In this document: one piece after another, positions 10,543 through 25,128 of the stretch
Layout: each line of letters opens with the position of its first letter
How positions within the stretch are numbered: the stretch's first letter is position 1
Assembly (NCBI RefSeq): GCF_029867415.1
Contig: NC_081183.1
Span: forward strand, 196,013,563-196,077,562
Length of the DNA: 64,000 nucleotides
Origin: Vicia villosa
Lineage: Eukaryota > Streptophyta > Magnoliopsida > Fabales > Fabaceae
Direction: 5' to 3'
The notes under the pieces: generated by a model
What the model saw: the letters and a program-made list of their open reading frames with translations, nothing else
What the model was told of the DNA's origin: nothing
The model's database searches: none
Position numbers and translations under genes: made by a program

Positions 10543-11474
10543 ATGTCGATGCAATATGTAGCACCAAACGTCACAAACGAAGGAATTGTGATTGAGATCG
10601 AAGAAGATGATATTGCGTCGGAAGTCAAGTATTGGGAAACTGCGTTAATCATGTATGCGATGGGTGAGGAATTGAGTATGAACATGGTGAAGAACTTCAT
10701 GGAAAAGGTATGGAACTTTGTCAAACTCCCTGACATTTTCTACCACGATGAAGGGTACTTCATCCTTCGATTCAAAACTCAGGATGATATGGATTCAGTG
10801 CTGATGAAAGGTCCTTACACATTGAGGAATGTTTCTCTGATGCTAAGGGAATGGAAGCCTGATTTTAACCTAAAAAGAGATATGCTACGAACTTTGCCTC
10901 TATGGGTGAAACTCCCCAAGCTGCCTTTACATCTATGGGGGAGAAAAGCTTGAGCAAAATAGGCAGTGCTATAGGTGTGCCATTGGTAACTGATGAATGC
11001 ACGGCCAATAAGCTGAGGGTGTCGTATGCTCGTATACTGGTTGAAGTGGATATCACAAGAGACATGATTCAGGAGATAGCAATCAAGGATTGTGAAGGGA
11101 GGGTAATGATGCAGCCAGTGGAGTATGAATGGAAGCCATTGTTTTGTGAGAGATGCCAAACTGTGGGGCATAAATGCAAAGATTTCGTGAAAAAGCAGTG
11201 GAAACCGAAAGCCAAAGTTGCAGCTCTAGAGCAGGGATCCCCTAGTCAAGCCATTGCTACAGAGGCAATATCAAAGAAACAGGGGATAGCAGATCAAGGA
11301 GAACAGGAGGCTGATAATGAGGATGCTAGCTGGACTGTGATTGGATCATCAGTCAAGGATAAAGGTAAAAGAACTCCTACTGAACCATTACCTGAATCGA
11401 ATTATGTGAATGGATTTGAGGCTCTAGGGGTTTTGAATGATCTCATAGAGACCTTGGATAGAGGACCATGTTAG
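10543..11474 (+). pseudogene. LINE ORF1 (DUF4283 / zinc knuckle), frameshifted
   Basis: ORF1 is the RNA-binding protein of plant L1-like elements. The N-terminal part (10543-10950) matches the DUF4283 pattern, including YFILRF and LREWKPDF. The C-terminal part (10902-11474) has the cysteine-rich CERCQTVGHKC segment of a zf-CCHC_4 motif and an acidic linker. The phase changes at the G run at 10935-10939, where loss of one G best explains the break; the first frame stops at 10951-10953. The ATG at 10543 is preferred because upstream residues look like untranslated leader. I infer it is non-functional. Confidence 0.8.
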
Positions 11475-14400
11475 TCTCTTGGAATGTTAGGGGACTTAAC
11501 AAATCAGGTAAACTTAAGGAGATTAGTTCCCGTCTCCAATATATGAAACCTGAAATCGTGATCCTCATTGAAACTAGAGTCAAGGTTGATAAGGCTAAGA
11601 AGATTAGAGATAAGCTTAACATCCATGAAAACTACATTGATAACTACCAGAACCATGATAATGGGAGGATCTGGCTATCATGGAATGACAGAAATCTAGA
11701 GGTGAAGTTGATTAAGAGTTCTGACCAATTTATTCATTGTGCTGTCTATGGTGTATTGGGAGACTTTAGATATTGGCTGACAGCCATATATGGCAAGAAT
11801 AAACTTGAGCAGAGGAAAATGTTATGGAAAGAGCTCACTCAGCAGAAGCTTAGTAGTAATGAACCTTGGTACATTATTGGGGACTTCAATAATGTCACAA
11901 AGGCTCAGGACAGAATAGGTGGAAGAATGGTGATGGAGTCTGAATACATTGATCTGCAAGAGATGATGATGCACAATGGACTGAGTGAAATGGATAGCAA
12001 TGGTGATTATTTCACTTGGTGCAATAGACACACTCTGGATCCTATTCATTCAAGGATAGATAGGCTTATTGGTAATGTGGCATGGTTCCAAAATTATGGT
12101 GATCTGACCCTATCTGTGCTATCTCCCAATGTTTCTGACTATGCACTCTTACAGGTGGCCAAAGACAAGCATAATGGACATAAACCCAGGCGTTTTAAGT
12201 TCTACAACTGTATTACTAAGTTAAATGGTTATGAGAAGATTGTCAGGGCAAGTTGGGAAAAACCTATTGCTGGGAGCCCAATGTATATTCTCTGGAGGAA
12301 ACTGTAGAGACTTAAGCCTGATCTACAATAGCTTAGCAAGAGCATGACTAATATGAAGCAAACTATGGAGACTGCAAGGAAAGACTTGGAAGTGGCTCAT
12401 AGGGACCTAAACAATAACAAAATGGATAGTAGTATCATCAACAAGGTCAAACACTGTACTGAAGAGGTCATTAGATTGCATGAACAGGAGGAACATATGC
12501 TACTTCAGAGATCCAAGATCGACTGGCTGAGATTGGCAGATGACAATAATGCTTACTTTCATGCTTCAATTAAAGCTAAGCATAAGAGTAAAAGTATGAA
12601 GATGCTTAAAACTGCAGAAGGTGCTACTGTTACTGATCAGGAAAGTATTAAGAAAGAGGTTATGAACTTCTATCTTAACCTAATGGGTTCCAAGGAAGAA
12701 AATGTTCAACATGTGGATATTGAAGCAATGAGGAGTGGGAAACAGGTCAGCACTAGTCAAAAGGACCTCCTTATTAGACCAGTAACTGAGGAAGAGATAT
12801 GGGAAGCTTTGAAGACTATTGGTGATCTTAAATCCCCAGGAATTGATGGGTATGGTTCTTACTTCTTCAAGTCCAGTTGGAGCATTATTAAGCTGGATGT
12901 CATAGCAGCAGTGCAAGAGTTCTTTATCAAAGGTAATCTCTTTAAAGCCTTTAATAGTACCATAGTGACTCTTATACCTAAACATAAGAATGCCTGTGAA
13001 GTGAAGGACTTTAGACCAATTTCTTGATGCACCATATTCTACAAAATTATCTCCAAAGTACTCACCAATAGACTGGGTAATGTGCTTCCAGAGATTATAC
13101 ACCAGAGCCAGGCTGCATTCTTGAAGGGACAAGTGATACAGAACCACATCTTGCTTGCCTTTGAATTGATGAGAGGGTACAGCAGGAAAGGGGGCACACC
13201 TAGAAGTATGATCCAGGTTGACTTACAGAAAGCTTATGACATGGTGGACTGGAATTCTCTGGAAACTGTGCTGAAAGAGATAGGCCTGCCAAGTCAATTC
13301 ATAAAGTGGATTATGCTGGGAACCACTACTGTGAACTATATATTTAACGTGAATGGAGAATTCTCTGAGATAATGGAGGCTAGAAGAGGAATTCGACAGG
13401 GGGGCCCTATATTCCCACTCCTATTTGTCATTATGATGGAGTATATGAATAGGGTTATGGCCAAGATGACTAAAAATACTGACTTCAAGTACCACAACAA
13501 GTGTAAAGCATTGAAGATCACTTACTTAACTTTTGCAGATGATGTGCTTCTTTTCAGCAGAGGAGATACAAAATCCATTGATCTTTTGCTTGCAGCCTTC
13601 AACTTTTTCTCTGCTTCAACAAGCCTTCGAGTGAATACCAAGAAGTGTAAAGCATTCTTTGGTGGAATGGATGATGAAGTCAAAAAGGAGATTAGCAGGA
13701 CCACTGGATATGCTGAGGGACAACTGCCCATCAGGTATTTAGGTATTCCACTTGCTATTAGAAAGTTGAATATTAGTCACTACTTGCCACTGATTGATAG
13801 GATTATGAGCAGAATTAGGCACTGGTCTGCCCACTTACTTAGCACAGCAGGTAGAATCCAACTGGTCAAAAGTACTGTCTCTGCCAATGTCCAATATTGG
13901 ATGGCATGTCTTTCTTTACCTGAGTTTGTTATTAAAAAACTGGATAGCCTCTGCAGGTCCTATATTTGGTCAGGTAAATCTACTATCTGCAAGAAGAGCC
14001 CTGTGGCCTGGAAGAGAGTTTGCTGCCCAGTCAAACAAGGTGGACTGGATATTCTAAATCTGCAGGTATGGAATCAAGTGGCCCTGCTTAAGTGCTTGTG
14101 AAACATCAGTATGGAACTTGATAATCTCTGGGTGAAATGGATTCACACGTATTACTTAAAGGGGAGGAATTTGATGACTGATAATCTGGGCAACAATTGC
14201 ACATGGATACTCAAACATATATTGGCTAGCAAGGCTGATATTATTAGAATAGAGAATTGCTGGAATAGTATGAGGAGCCAAAGGAAGTTTAGCATGATGA
14301 AGGTATATAACACCTTGATCGAAGATGATAACAGAGTGGAGTGGTACCACATGATGGCTCATAATTTCGCAAGGCCTAGATCGAAAGTGATACTATGGTT

Positions 14401-14824
14401 AGCCTGTCAAAATAGACTTTTCACAAAAACTAGGATGCAGAAAATGGGCATGGTACATAATATCATTTGTGACCTTTGCAAAGAGGACAATGAAGATCTT
14501 GAGCATCTTATGTTCAAATGCAAGGATACCTCTCCCATTTGGCAAGAGATGTTCAAGTGGATGAAGATGCCGATGACTGCTAATCTTGATATGGCTTGGA
14601 TTAGAAGGAAATCTAAAGGTAAAGGATGGCCTAATGTACTTTTCAAGGCTGCTGCCACTGAAATTTTCTATGGTATATGGATGTATAGAAATTCCATAAT
14701 TTTTGGAAATAAAGGGTCCTATAGGGATGCTCAAAGTGTGATAAGGTCTACAATAGATTCTTTAGTCTATAGAGGGTGGATGAAACCCAAGTATAGAAAT
14801 CACATTGTTAATATTCTCATGTAA
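11468..14824 (+). pseudogene. LINE ORF2 (endonuclease-RT) with four stops
   Basis: ORF2 would nick target DNA and copy LINE RNA. It starts LVSWNVRGLNK, the signature of an AP-type endonuclease, with WYIIGDFNNV and SRIDR further on. Reverse transcriptase follows: SPGIDGYGSYFFKSSW, ARRGIRQGGPIFPLLF, and FADD at about 13536-13547 as the active-site box. The tail holds a zf-RVT-like segment (LWLACQNRLFTKTRM, then CDLC). All parts lie in one frame broken by TAG at 12305 and 12329, TGA at 13025 and TGA at 14099. The last two most simply arise from a Cys and a Trp codon. No RNase H domain is seen. Confidence 0.88.
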
Positions 14825-14905
14825 ATAGTCAATTTATATGGCTACATAGCCTTGATTTGTAATAGCCCTTTGAAATGAATAAAATCTTTTGTTTCAAAAA
14901 AAAAA

Positions 14906-16430
14906 TTATTAAATATATGTGTAAAAATATTTTATTAAACAATGGGTATAAATTAAAATAAAGTACTATTTAATACTAAAAAATATGAAATATGTTAAGA
15001 AAATTAAACGAATATTTTTTATAAATATTTGAAAATATGCATGCACTCAATTTAAGTCACAAATTCTCTCAATTGGATAATTGGGATTTAGTTAGTTTAT
15101 TCCTCAAACCTCTCTTAACTCATTGGATTTTGGTATTTGTGAGTAACTTTAAAACTCCTTTTTGTGCACTTGATTCCCTTTTTGATGACTCAATTTGCTC
15201 AAATCTATTTTTAAAATATATTATCTCCGTTTTAAATTATAAGATGTTTTTGGATATTTTATGGAAATTAAGAAATATAATTATTATTTTATGAAAAAAT
15301 AGAAAGATGTATGATTTTACAAATATGTCTTTCAATAATTACATTGAAAAACGAAATTAAAAAATTTAAAAAAGAAAAGGGAAATAAATAGGAGAAGGTA
15401 TAGGCACAAAGTCATTAATGATATTAAATTGACTTATAATTTGAGACAAATATTTTTAAGTAAAATTAAAACATAGAGAGTATTACACTTTAAAACATAT
15501 TCACGAAAAATCAAAATTTTTAAAGAAAATATACTTAGAGACAAAAGAATTAGGGAGGCGATAAGAAGAGGAAGATGTAATGTATTTTTTGATAAATAAG
15601 AAAAGGTGTAGGGATACACTCTTTAATAGCTTAGTCTATATTGCTAATCAAATCATAAGTGTTAATTAATTAAAATATTTGACTTTAGTTTTAAATATTT
15701 TCAAAATAAACATATAAATTATAGTGATTTATGTAAAACTTTTTAAATTAATCATTCATAATATTAATTATCATCGTAATTACTATGAACAATTAAAAAA
15801 TCTCGTTATCATGAATGAAATGACGTTAACATTATCTATGAAATGGACACAAACAAGATTATGGATGGGCCAAACTAATTTCTTCATTGGGTTTAACCAT
15901 CCACTTTATAATTTCATCAGAAATTTTTTAATACACCCTTATAAGGTGAATAACACCTCTAAAAACTTCAAATTTTTCTTTGAAAATACATCTCCGAATA
16001 TACCATAATAAATTTTAAATTAAGTGGTTCAGATATGTATATCCGAAGATATTCTAAAGATGTTTCGAATATGTATTTCCGAAAACATGGCTGGACAGAA
16101 TGGTTGGCAAAAACCGAATCGTTTTTGGCTTTTTTTAAAAAAGAATCAATGTTAGTTTGATTTGTAATTTTGTTAAACCGTTAATAAATACGCAAACGAA
16201 AAACAATAAAAAATCACAATGAAGGTAGGTAATATTGTTTTGACATAACGAAAAAAATCACAATGAAGGTAGGTAATATTGTTTTGATATATATATATAT
16301 TATTGATTCAAATATTTTATATATTTAAAGAATTATAGTCACTGATTTATTATATCTTTTAAAAAGACATCATTTTATTTTTATTATATTTTTTAAACAA
16401 ATGAGCGTATCAATTTTCATTTATATCTTC
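14906..16430. other. AT-rich non-coding DNA with decayed MITE traces
   Basis: No gene is supported. 15226-15481 may be a decayed Stowaway-like element: the left reads CTCCGTTTTAAATTATAAG and the right ATAATTTGAGACA ending AGAGAGTA. 15980-16090 carries degenerate CCGAA palindromes (for example TTTCGAATATGTATTTCCGA) followed by a GGCTGGACAGAA-like stretch, resembling the left arm of the 3101-4947 element. 16209-16287 has a 44-bp unit repeated twice (ATCACAATGAAGGTAGG). Confidence 0.45.
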
Positions 16431-17090
16431 ATATTTATAATATTAACGAGAACACGGAGTTTTTGATAATTTTTTTGAATATTAACAAAAACATTAAGTT
16501 ACTGATAATTTTTTTGAATATTAACGGGAAAAAATTTGAAATATTAACGGGAACACGGAGTTATTGATCAAAATAGTGAATATTAACGGGAACACAAATA
16601 ATGAATATTAACGGGAACATGAAGTTATTGATAAAAATATTAAATATTAACGGAACAATAATATTAACGGGAACACGAAATTACTAATAAAAATAATAAA
16701 TATTAACGGGAACACGAAGTTATTGACACATTACTGAATATTAACGAGAACACGAAGTTACTGATAATTTTTTTGAATATTAATAGAAACATTAGGTTAT
16801 TGATAATTTTTTTCAATATTAACGGGAACAAATTTGAAATATTAACGGAAACACGAAGTTATTGATCAAAATAATGAATATTAACGGAAACACATAATTA
16901 CTGATCAAAATAATGAATATTAGCATGAACATGAAATAACTGATCAAAATATGAGCACGAAGTTACTGACCAAAATAATGAATATTAGCAGGAACATGAA
17001 GTTACTGATTAAAATAATGAATATTAGCGGGAACATAAAGTTACTGATTAAAATATTCAATATTAACGAGAATATGAATTACTGATCAAC
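16431..17090. repeat. 39-bp minisatellite, about 18 units
   Basis: A tandem array is built on AATATTAACGGGAACACGAA followed by GTTACTGATCAAAATAATG. Starts fall near 16439, 16478, 16540, 16578, 16601, 16661, 16700, 16736, 16775, 16838, 16876, 16915, 16978 and 17018, mostly 38-40 bp apart, with some shorter units of about 22-24 bp. Units vary mainly at the GGGAACAC core. There is no coding potential. It is probably a replication-slippage array. Confidence 0.9.
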
Positions 17091-17099
17091 ATATTGTAC

Positions 17100-17880
17100 A
17101 CATGATCTCCAAAAATTTGAAATGGCTTGAATAATGGTTTTATATATGATTTTAATTTTAAATTAAAAAGTAATAAAGGTTATAAAAAGGAGTAGTATAT
17201 TTTAAAGGAAGCAAAGTACAAGACATCATCATAATGCTTACTAACCAATCATGACTGCCTCTAACCTTTCAGTCTAATGATACAATTCTCAGACAGAATA
17301 CTTATCATTCTCATTTTGCCCCAAACTTTACCTATTTTGTTCCATAGTTCCAATTATTTTTAGAATTTAATCTCGAAGAATTATATTTTGTCGTCTAAAT
17401 TTTGATATCACATCATTTTAATTTTTGTGAAAAGTTTTGCATGTCGTTTCCATCGTATTAGAAGAGTGCACAAGGATTTATAATCTTTAAATTGAATCTC
17501 TTATTAAATATTTCTATACTATGCTAAGGGTGGAAGAGACGTTGAATTGTTTGAATTTTTTAAAAAAAAACTAAAATTTTAAATTGAATGTAATTAGAAT
17601 ATTTAAGGGTCCGAATAATATTCACGTTGATTCTATTTTAAAAAAATTGTGTTAAATTTATAAATAGCTTAAATATATTAATTATTTAATAAAAAAAATT
17701 TTAAATTTTTTTAAATAAAATCAATAAAGGAGCATATTCGCAAAGATAAATATGTGTAACTGTAGAAGATAAAAAAATAAGAGAAGTAAATATGAATGTT
17801 TTTTTTTTACTACAAGGCTAAAGAAATGGAAAAGGAGCAAAACAAAAACTAAATTCTTACAAATAGAATTTCAACCACAT
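17100..17880. other. non-coding, nothing recognised
   Basis: AT-rich DNA between the minisatellite and the old LINE. I see no gene or well-bounded repeat. Confidence 0.4.
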
Positions 17881-18337
17881 GTGCTGCAATTTGTTGCAAG
17901 GATGTTTCTCATCTATTTAGGAATGGATAGATAAATTAGAAGATCAATGTCCGACTCACTAGAGGTTCTAAGCTTTCCTATGAAATAAATATTTTGATTA
18001 TCTTTTTTGAGAGTGTGGATAACTTTAAACATAGGGTTTTAGTAAATAATAATATTTTTAATACTTTCAACCAACAACACATGTTTATGATACTTATTCA
18101 AGGGGTTCCCAAAGAAGTTAATATTTAGTGATGAATCAGAGTGGCAAGTTCAGTCAATAATGCCCATATATTCTACTAGAGAAAGACTTTGGTAAATGAC
18201 CCTAAGTTCTACATGGAGGATATCAAAAGAATTAGGTATGTATTTAGAGAAACCTCATTATAAAATCCCATTGGGCATACAGGTTGAAGTGTCAATATAA
18301 CTTTCATCTACATTAAAAAATTTGCAATAGTACTTTT

Positions 18338-18961
18338 GAGAATTTCATGTGATGAAGCAATTGAGTGTGTAACATGTTTGAGGTTTGTTGAAGCCAGAAG
18401 CAAGTAATGAAAGAATCCACCATAGAGTGAGCAACCATGGAGATTATATTTGGGAATAATTTGATGAGAAATACAAACAATATTATGGTTTCTCCAATCT
18501 CGCCAAATTTCCTCAACAACTAGGTTTTAACGAGTACCCTGTATCTCGTTTTTTATCCAAGAATGACCATCTTGGGTAAAGAATGAATTTGGATGACTAT
18601 ATCCAAGGTGCGACCAAAAGTCTATGGAATTCATATAGTCACAAATTTTGAGAATTTCATGTAATGAAGCGATTGACTGTGAGCCATTTTTTAGGTTTGC
18701 TAAAGCCCGAAGAAAATAATGAAAGAATGTACCATACAGTGAGCATCTAGAGAGATTCTATTTGGGGATAATTTATTAAGAAATACAAACAACGTTATGG
18801 TTTCTCCAATCTCGCCAAATTTCCTCAACAAGTAGGTTTTGGCGAGTACCTTGTATCTCATTTTTTATCCAATAACAACCATCTCGGGTAAAGAATAAAT
18901 TCGGATGACTAAATCCAAGGTGCGGCCAAAAGTCTATGGAATTCATATAGTCACAAACAAT
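18338..18961. repeat. 312-bp direct duplication in old LINE
   Basis: Two adjacent copies start GAGAATTTCATGTRATGAAG at 18338 and 18650 and end AATTCATATAGTCACAAA. They share TTCTCCAATCTCGCCAAATT but differ at perhaps 10-15% of positions, so the duplication is old. Confidence 0.85.
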
Positions 18962-19038
18962 GTGGAGGAAAGTCTCATCTTCAACGCCACATCTAGATCA
19001 CAAAGTTGAAGTGGATATGTTTTGATAGTGAAGAAGCA

Positions 19039-19074
19039 GTGTGTGTGTGTGTGTGTGTATATATAGATAGAGAG

Positions 19075-19109
<35 letters not shown>

Positions 19110-19110
19110 A
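19039..19110. repeat. compound microsatellite (GT)n(TA)n(GATA)n(GA)n
   Basis: A run of GT repeats passes into ATATATAGATAG, then GATA and AG repeats. It sits inside the old LINE and is a likely length-polymorphic marker. Confidence 0.95.
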
Positions 19111-21048
19111 CAAACTTGTGATAAGCAAGCCGAAAGAGAAACTTTATATTTTCTGGGAGACATAATTTCCAGATACGTTTTCATGATTGAGTGGCATTGA
19201 TAGAATCATGAAGCTCTTCTTTATTGCGGAGGATTCATGAGCAGCCACTCTTAGTACTGTAAGTACCCATGTATGTGATTGGACCAAATAAAGAAGTCTT
19301 ATGTTTTGGAGTTGGAGTTGGGACATATTGAGGTGATCTCAGTGGGGACGTGGGGAGTGAGTTGAGTATACAAGTGTTGAATGTGGGGAGGTGATGTAGA
19401 GTAAAAAAATATTTGGAAAATATAGTAGTATAATGTATGTGAACATAATCAATCTGAGAAGCGAGAAGGCCAAGAAAATACCAGTGATTGTACCAGAAGG
19501 TTGAGGATGTTGATCCTAGCTCCATTTAAAATCATATTTCAACACATTATTTTCTTTGATAATAGAGTTCTAGGTGGATAAATCTGTTGTAAATGAAAAA
19601 GAAAGTAAATGGGAACCAGACAATTACTCTTGAGAAAAAAGACGTATTTAAAGTTTATCACACTTTTGAAGCATATCACAAACCAGCTTACCAAGGAGGG
19701 TTGTGTTGATATCTCTATTTGATCGAACCCCTAGGCCACCCAACTTTCTAGGGCGAGTAATTTTCTTCCAGCCAATCAGATGAACACTGGTGGAGGTGTT
19801 TCCTTTCCAATAAAGTTACGAGTTATATTTCTATGACAAATATTTTTAGAGATCAATGTGGGTTGCATGTAGTAAGAGGGTAGCAGAAGTAACAATAGTT
19901 AATCTACCAGGCTTGTTGAGATTATTTTTTTATAAGAAGCCATGCGAGTTTCATTTTTCTAAGATGAAATTAAAGTCCAATATTTTGGAAACAAAAAAGA
20001 TCTTTCATGTAGATGATGAAAAGTAGGGAGATAATGGCCCCCCTTTGCGAAGACTGTATGATGACTTGAAAGCTAGCATATTATTACCATTTCATAAAAT
20101 GGATAAAAACGAGAAGGTGATGCAGTGCATAATAACCTAAATGGTTGGCTAAGGAAAACTAAAGTATAATAAGCAACTTTAAGGAAATCCTAATTAATGT
20201 TGTCAAAGGCTTTTTCTAGATCCAGCTTGAAGGCAACATCACCTTTTTTTTTCTGCGCATGTAGTGAATACTTTTCTGCAAAATAATAGAGCTATCAGTT
20301 GGTGTCGCTACTTGAAAGAAAACTGCTTTGGTATGGTCCAATAAGAGTGTCAAGTAGGGGTCCAAGACGGTTAACCAAGATTTTGTAATAATATTGTACA
20401 TAATATTAAAAAATCTATTAGGTCTCAAATACTTGAAAATTGGAGTGTCAACTTTGGAGATCGGCGCCATTAAGGTTTCAGAGATGGTTGGATCAAGAAA
20501 TCCTATGGAGAAAGTTGTTTTGACTTAATTAAAAACATCATCACCAACAATATGCCAGTATTTCTTAAAGAAAATGCATTGAAAACCATCGAGCCCAAAG
20601 ACTTTAAAAGACTTCATGGAATTTAAGGCAGGAGTAACTTCCTCTTTAGTGATCGGATTAATGACGGAGGCAACTCCATCGTCATCAAAATATCAAATGG
20701 TTGTGATAGAGATTTGAAAGATGGTTTGAATGATGTTGTTTCTGCATAAAAAATCTTTAAAAAATATAAGAGCTTCTTGTTTATTATAATAATATCATTT
20801 GTTTAAGTACCATTGGCGAGTTTGTTGTTGTGGATTTTGTTTCTATTCCTTCTTATAATTGTTTGTGCAAGGAAGAAAGAAATATTTTTTTCTCCAAATT
20901 TGATCCATTTGTCTCGAGAATTTTGAAACCAATAGATTCCCTCTTGGAAGAGGATGTGGTTATAATCTTTTCGCAGTATTAAGAAATAGCACTTTAATTT
21001 AATTAAATCAGATATTTATATATTTAATAGCAGTATTTAATTAAATTA

Positions 21049-21146
21049 TATAAAATAATTTTTTATATATAAATATCTGATTTAATTAAGAAATAGCACT
21101 TTAATTTAATTAAATCAGATATTTATATATAAAAAATTATTTTATA
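21049..21146. repeat. perfect 40-bp inverted repeat
   Basis: Arms 21049-21088 and 21107-21146 are exact reverse complements around an 18-base spacer. The arms include AATATCTGATTTAATTA. A 43-bp segment starting AAGAAATAGCACTTTAATTT also occurs directly at 20981 and 21088, so the palindrome arose within a local duplication. The DNA is entirely AT-rich and could extrude a cruciform. Confidence 0.9.
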
Positions 21147-21969
21147 CTATTTGTGGAAATAAATTTATATCTTATTTTTAATATATGCATGTTCACTTCA
21201 AAATAATATTTTGGAGAATACTGCATGTCAAAATGCAGCTGCCATGTACCAACTACCTTGAAAAGGAAATATTAATAAATAAAAAGGATCATCATTTTAA
21301 GTTTGGCTTTTATGATTCTTCATACATTTACTAAATATTCATATTAGGAACCATATTATTACTTTAACACAAATAGGGAACAGAAAATCCCTTCATAATA
21401 AGGAATTGTATATAAAACGAGATTTCATGAAAGAAGAATCAAAGCAAAATCATTTCCTTTAACGTTGGACATGTTATATATGGGTTCCACAAAGGTTACA
21501 AATCATTATTTTTGGAGATTCATCAAGGTTTTATATGTGGATTCATCATATCATTCATTCCTCTTGGTCTCTTTTAATTAATAATCTAGTTACTAAACTT
21601 GAAATGGTTATCAATTTTTAGTCTTAAGTAATTGATAATCAATAATATATGCAATAAACGTGATTATGATTTATATTAATTGAACATAATCAACAAAACT
21701 TAAGATACAAAGCAAATTAGTTGAGGGGAAGACAAGAAAAGGCCATGATAATAATTTGGGCACATGGATGGAACTTCGTTTTACTAAGCCAACATCTTTT
21801 TTGCCTTTTCAAATTGGAATATAATCCTTTAACTTTTGAATTAATTGGTCACAGTATACAAAATTTTCTTAACTAGTTTCTATAATCTAGTTTACTTATG
21901 GCATCTTCTATTTAATTAAAAAAAATAGACTTCTTAAAAATTTATTTAATTAAATAAATCAGATTTACA

Positions 21970-23985
<2,016 letters not shown>

Positions 23986-23994
23986 TTATATATA
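23986..23994 (+). promoter_or_regulatory. TATA box of small-gene copy 1
   Basis: TTATATATA lies about 70 bp before the ATG at 24057. The same TTTTTATATATACCCT stretch is kept before the second paralogue at 28169, which supports a real core promoter. Confidence 0.55.
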
Positions 23995-24056
23995 CCCTTA
24001 AGAAACTAAAAACACCATCATAACATTACACTTCCCAAAGACATCAAAGGAAGAAA

Positions 24057-24419
24057 ATGCACAACATACAAAGAGGTCAAACCCTAGACCATAGCTTTGT
24101 CATACAAATAAAATCCAATATTGAAGAACCAAAAAATTCTTCCAATAAGTTCAAGTTAAACTTTTCAGCTATGAAACTTTTTCATCGTTTCCGGAAAGTG
24201 CTTATGCGTTTTGTTTTCTCTGGTAATTCTCATCATAGTTCTTCAACAAAGGATCACTCATCAAGACACAGAAATTCTGAAAGGTTTGAACCACCAAAGA
24301 CTTCATGCAGTTCTTATTATTCATCTTATTCTCATTACAACGAAGCTATTTCTGATTGTATTGAGTTTTTCAATAAAGAAGGTGTTTTGGATGGTAGAAA
24401 ATCAGATTTTAATGTGTAA
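24057..24419 (+). CDS. small uncharacterised protein, paralogue 1
   Basis: A single-exon gene of 120 residues. The middle has a basic patch (MKLFHRFRKVLMRFVFSG), followed by a Ser/His-rich linker (SHHSSSTKDHSSRH). The C-terminal region SYYSSYSHYNEAISDCIEF is the best candidate for a functional motif. There is no signal peptide or clear membrane segment; the basic-hydrophobic patch could be an amphipathic helix. Short plant proteins with a Y.EAI.DCIEF tail exist and some are stress-responsive, but I recall no assigned function. The ATG is chosen because it follows a TATA box and the paralogue uses the same position. Conservation with the 28220 copy, with mainly conservative substitutions, argues that it is a real gene. 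Confidence 0.7.
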   Translation: MHNIQRGQTLDHSFVIQIKSNIEEPKNSSNKFKLNFSAMKLFHRFRKVLMRFVFSGNSHHSSSTKDHSSRHRNSERFEPPKTSCSSYYSSYSHYNEAISDCIEFFNKEGVLDGRKSDFNV

Positions 24420-25081
24420 TAATCTTTTTTATGTTCTTAGGTTTTCAAATATACTTGATGCTATGGTTATGATGCTTGAATGTATATGAGAATGTGAGTG
24501 ATTTGATTCATGAAGCCATTAGTTAATTCTTCATATGTTATTTGATTATTGTTGTAATAAAAAAAATTATTTAATTTGTTTTGATTATGTTTCCACCATT
24601 TTTTTATTTTTTTTTAAGTTTTGAATTTGAGTATCACTGTAAATTTTTTACTATCAGTAATTAAAATTCATGGTCTTCATGCTATTGATGTTTGTATATG
24701 AATTAAAGAATGGAATATACTGTTTGAGAGTTCACAAACACGAGTTTTTTCAGAATTTTATTTGAAGTTTAAATCATAATCGAAGTTATTTATTATTAAT
24801 TATTATCTTTAAATTGATTGTAATATTAACAAAAAAAATTATATTATTTGTCTGAAAATATCATTTAGATGAAAATTTGTTTAATATCATGAAGTATAAT
24901 TAACCAAATGCAGGGTTAGATTTCTTGATGATGCAATTTGAAACAGTTAATATTATTTATTTTAATTTGACTTTTAAATATGAGAAATAAAATATTTGCT
25001 GAGAGCGTAAAATAATTTTACACTATCAATCAACCAATTAAATGTATTCTATAGACTAAATCAATTCAAATTAATATGTTG
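24420..25081. other. 3' flank of small gene, non-coding
   Basis: AT-rich; similarity with 28574-28900 continues for about 300 bp and then fades. No other feature is seen. Confidence 0.45.
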
Positions 25082-25128
25082 TGTTAGATTATAAGCTAGA
25101 TATGATCAGTAAAACGATGAGGCAGTGC

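Larger units (their letters stand above)
10453..14905 (+). mobile_element. decayed L1-type LINE with poly(A) tail
   Basis: The two reading frames are in the usual LINE order: a gag-like ORF1, then endonuclease-reverse transcriptase ORF2 overlapping its end by 7 bases. The 3' untranslated region has AATAAAA at 14879-14885 and a ten-base A run at 14896-14905. The 5' boundary is uncertain: the first good ATG is at 10543, but the open frame begins at 10453. I found no convincing target-site duplication. One frameshift in ORF1 and four nonsense codons in ORF2 make it immobile on its own, yet the protein reads clearly throughout, so decay is moderate. Confidence 0.85.
17880..20960 (-). pseudogene. 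old degraded LINE ORF2 (minus strand)
   Basis: Reading the minus strand from about 20960 downward gives scattered but ordered pieces of an L1-type ORF2. They run linker (GIYWFQNSRDKWIKFGEKN), reverse transcriptase palm (20216-20470, with IILQKSIHYMRRKKK), the post-RT region (GGLGVRSNRDINTTLLGKLV; FWYNHWYFLGLLASQIDYVH at 19235-19525), then an RNase H-like tail near 18050-18300. Stops and frame changes occur every few tens of codons. Unlike the LINE at 10-15 kb this one keeps a C-terminal RNase H region, so it belongs to a different lineage. It also contains an internal 312-bp duplication and a microsatellite. Confidence 0.75.

Noticed and set aside
10510..14940. Target-site duplication of the 10-15 kb LINE
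   Set aside because: AAAATATTTT-like strings occur on both sides but do not align cleanly and are expected by chance in such AT-rich DNA.
24211..24489. Second frame overlapping small-gene copy 1
   Set aside because: It is out of frame with the conserved protein and not preserved as an open frame in the paralogue at 28.2 kb.
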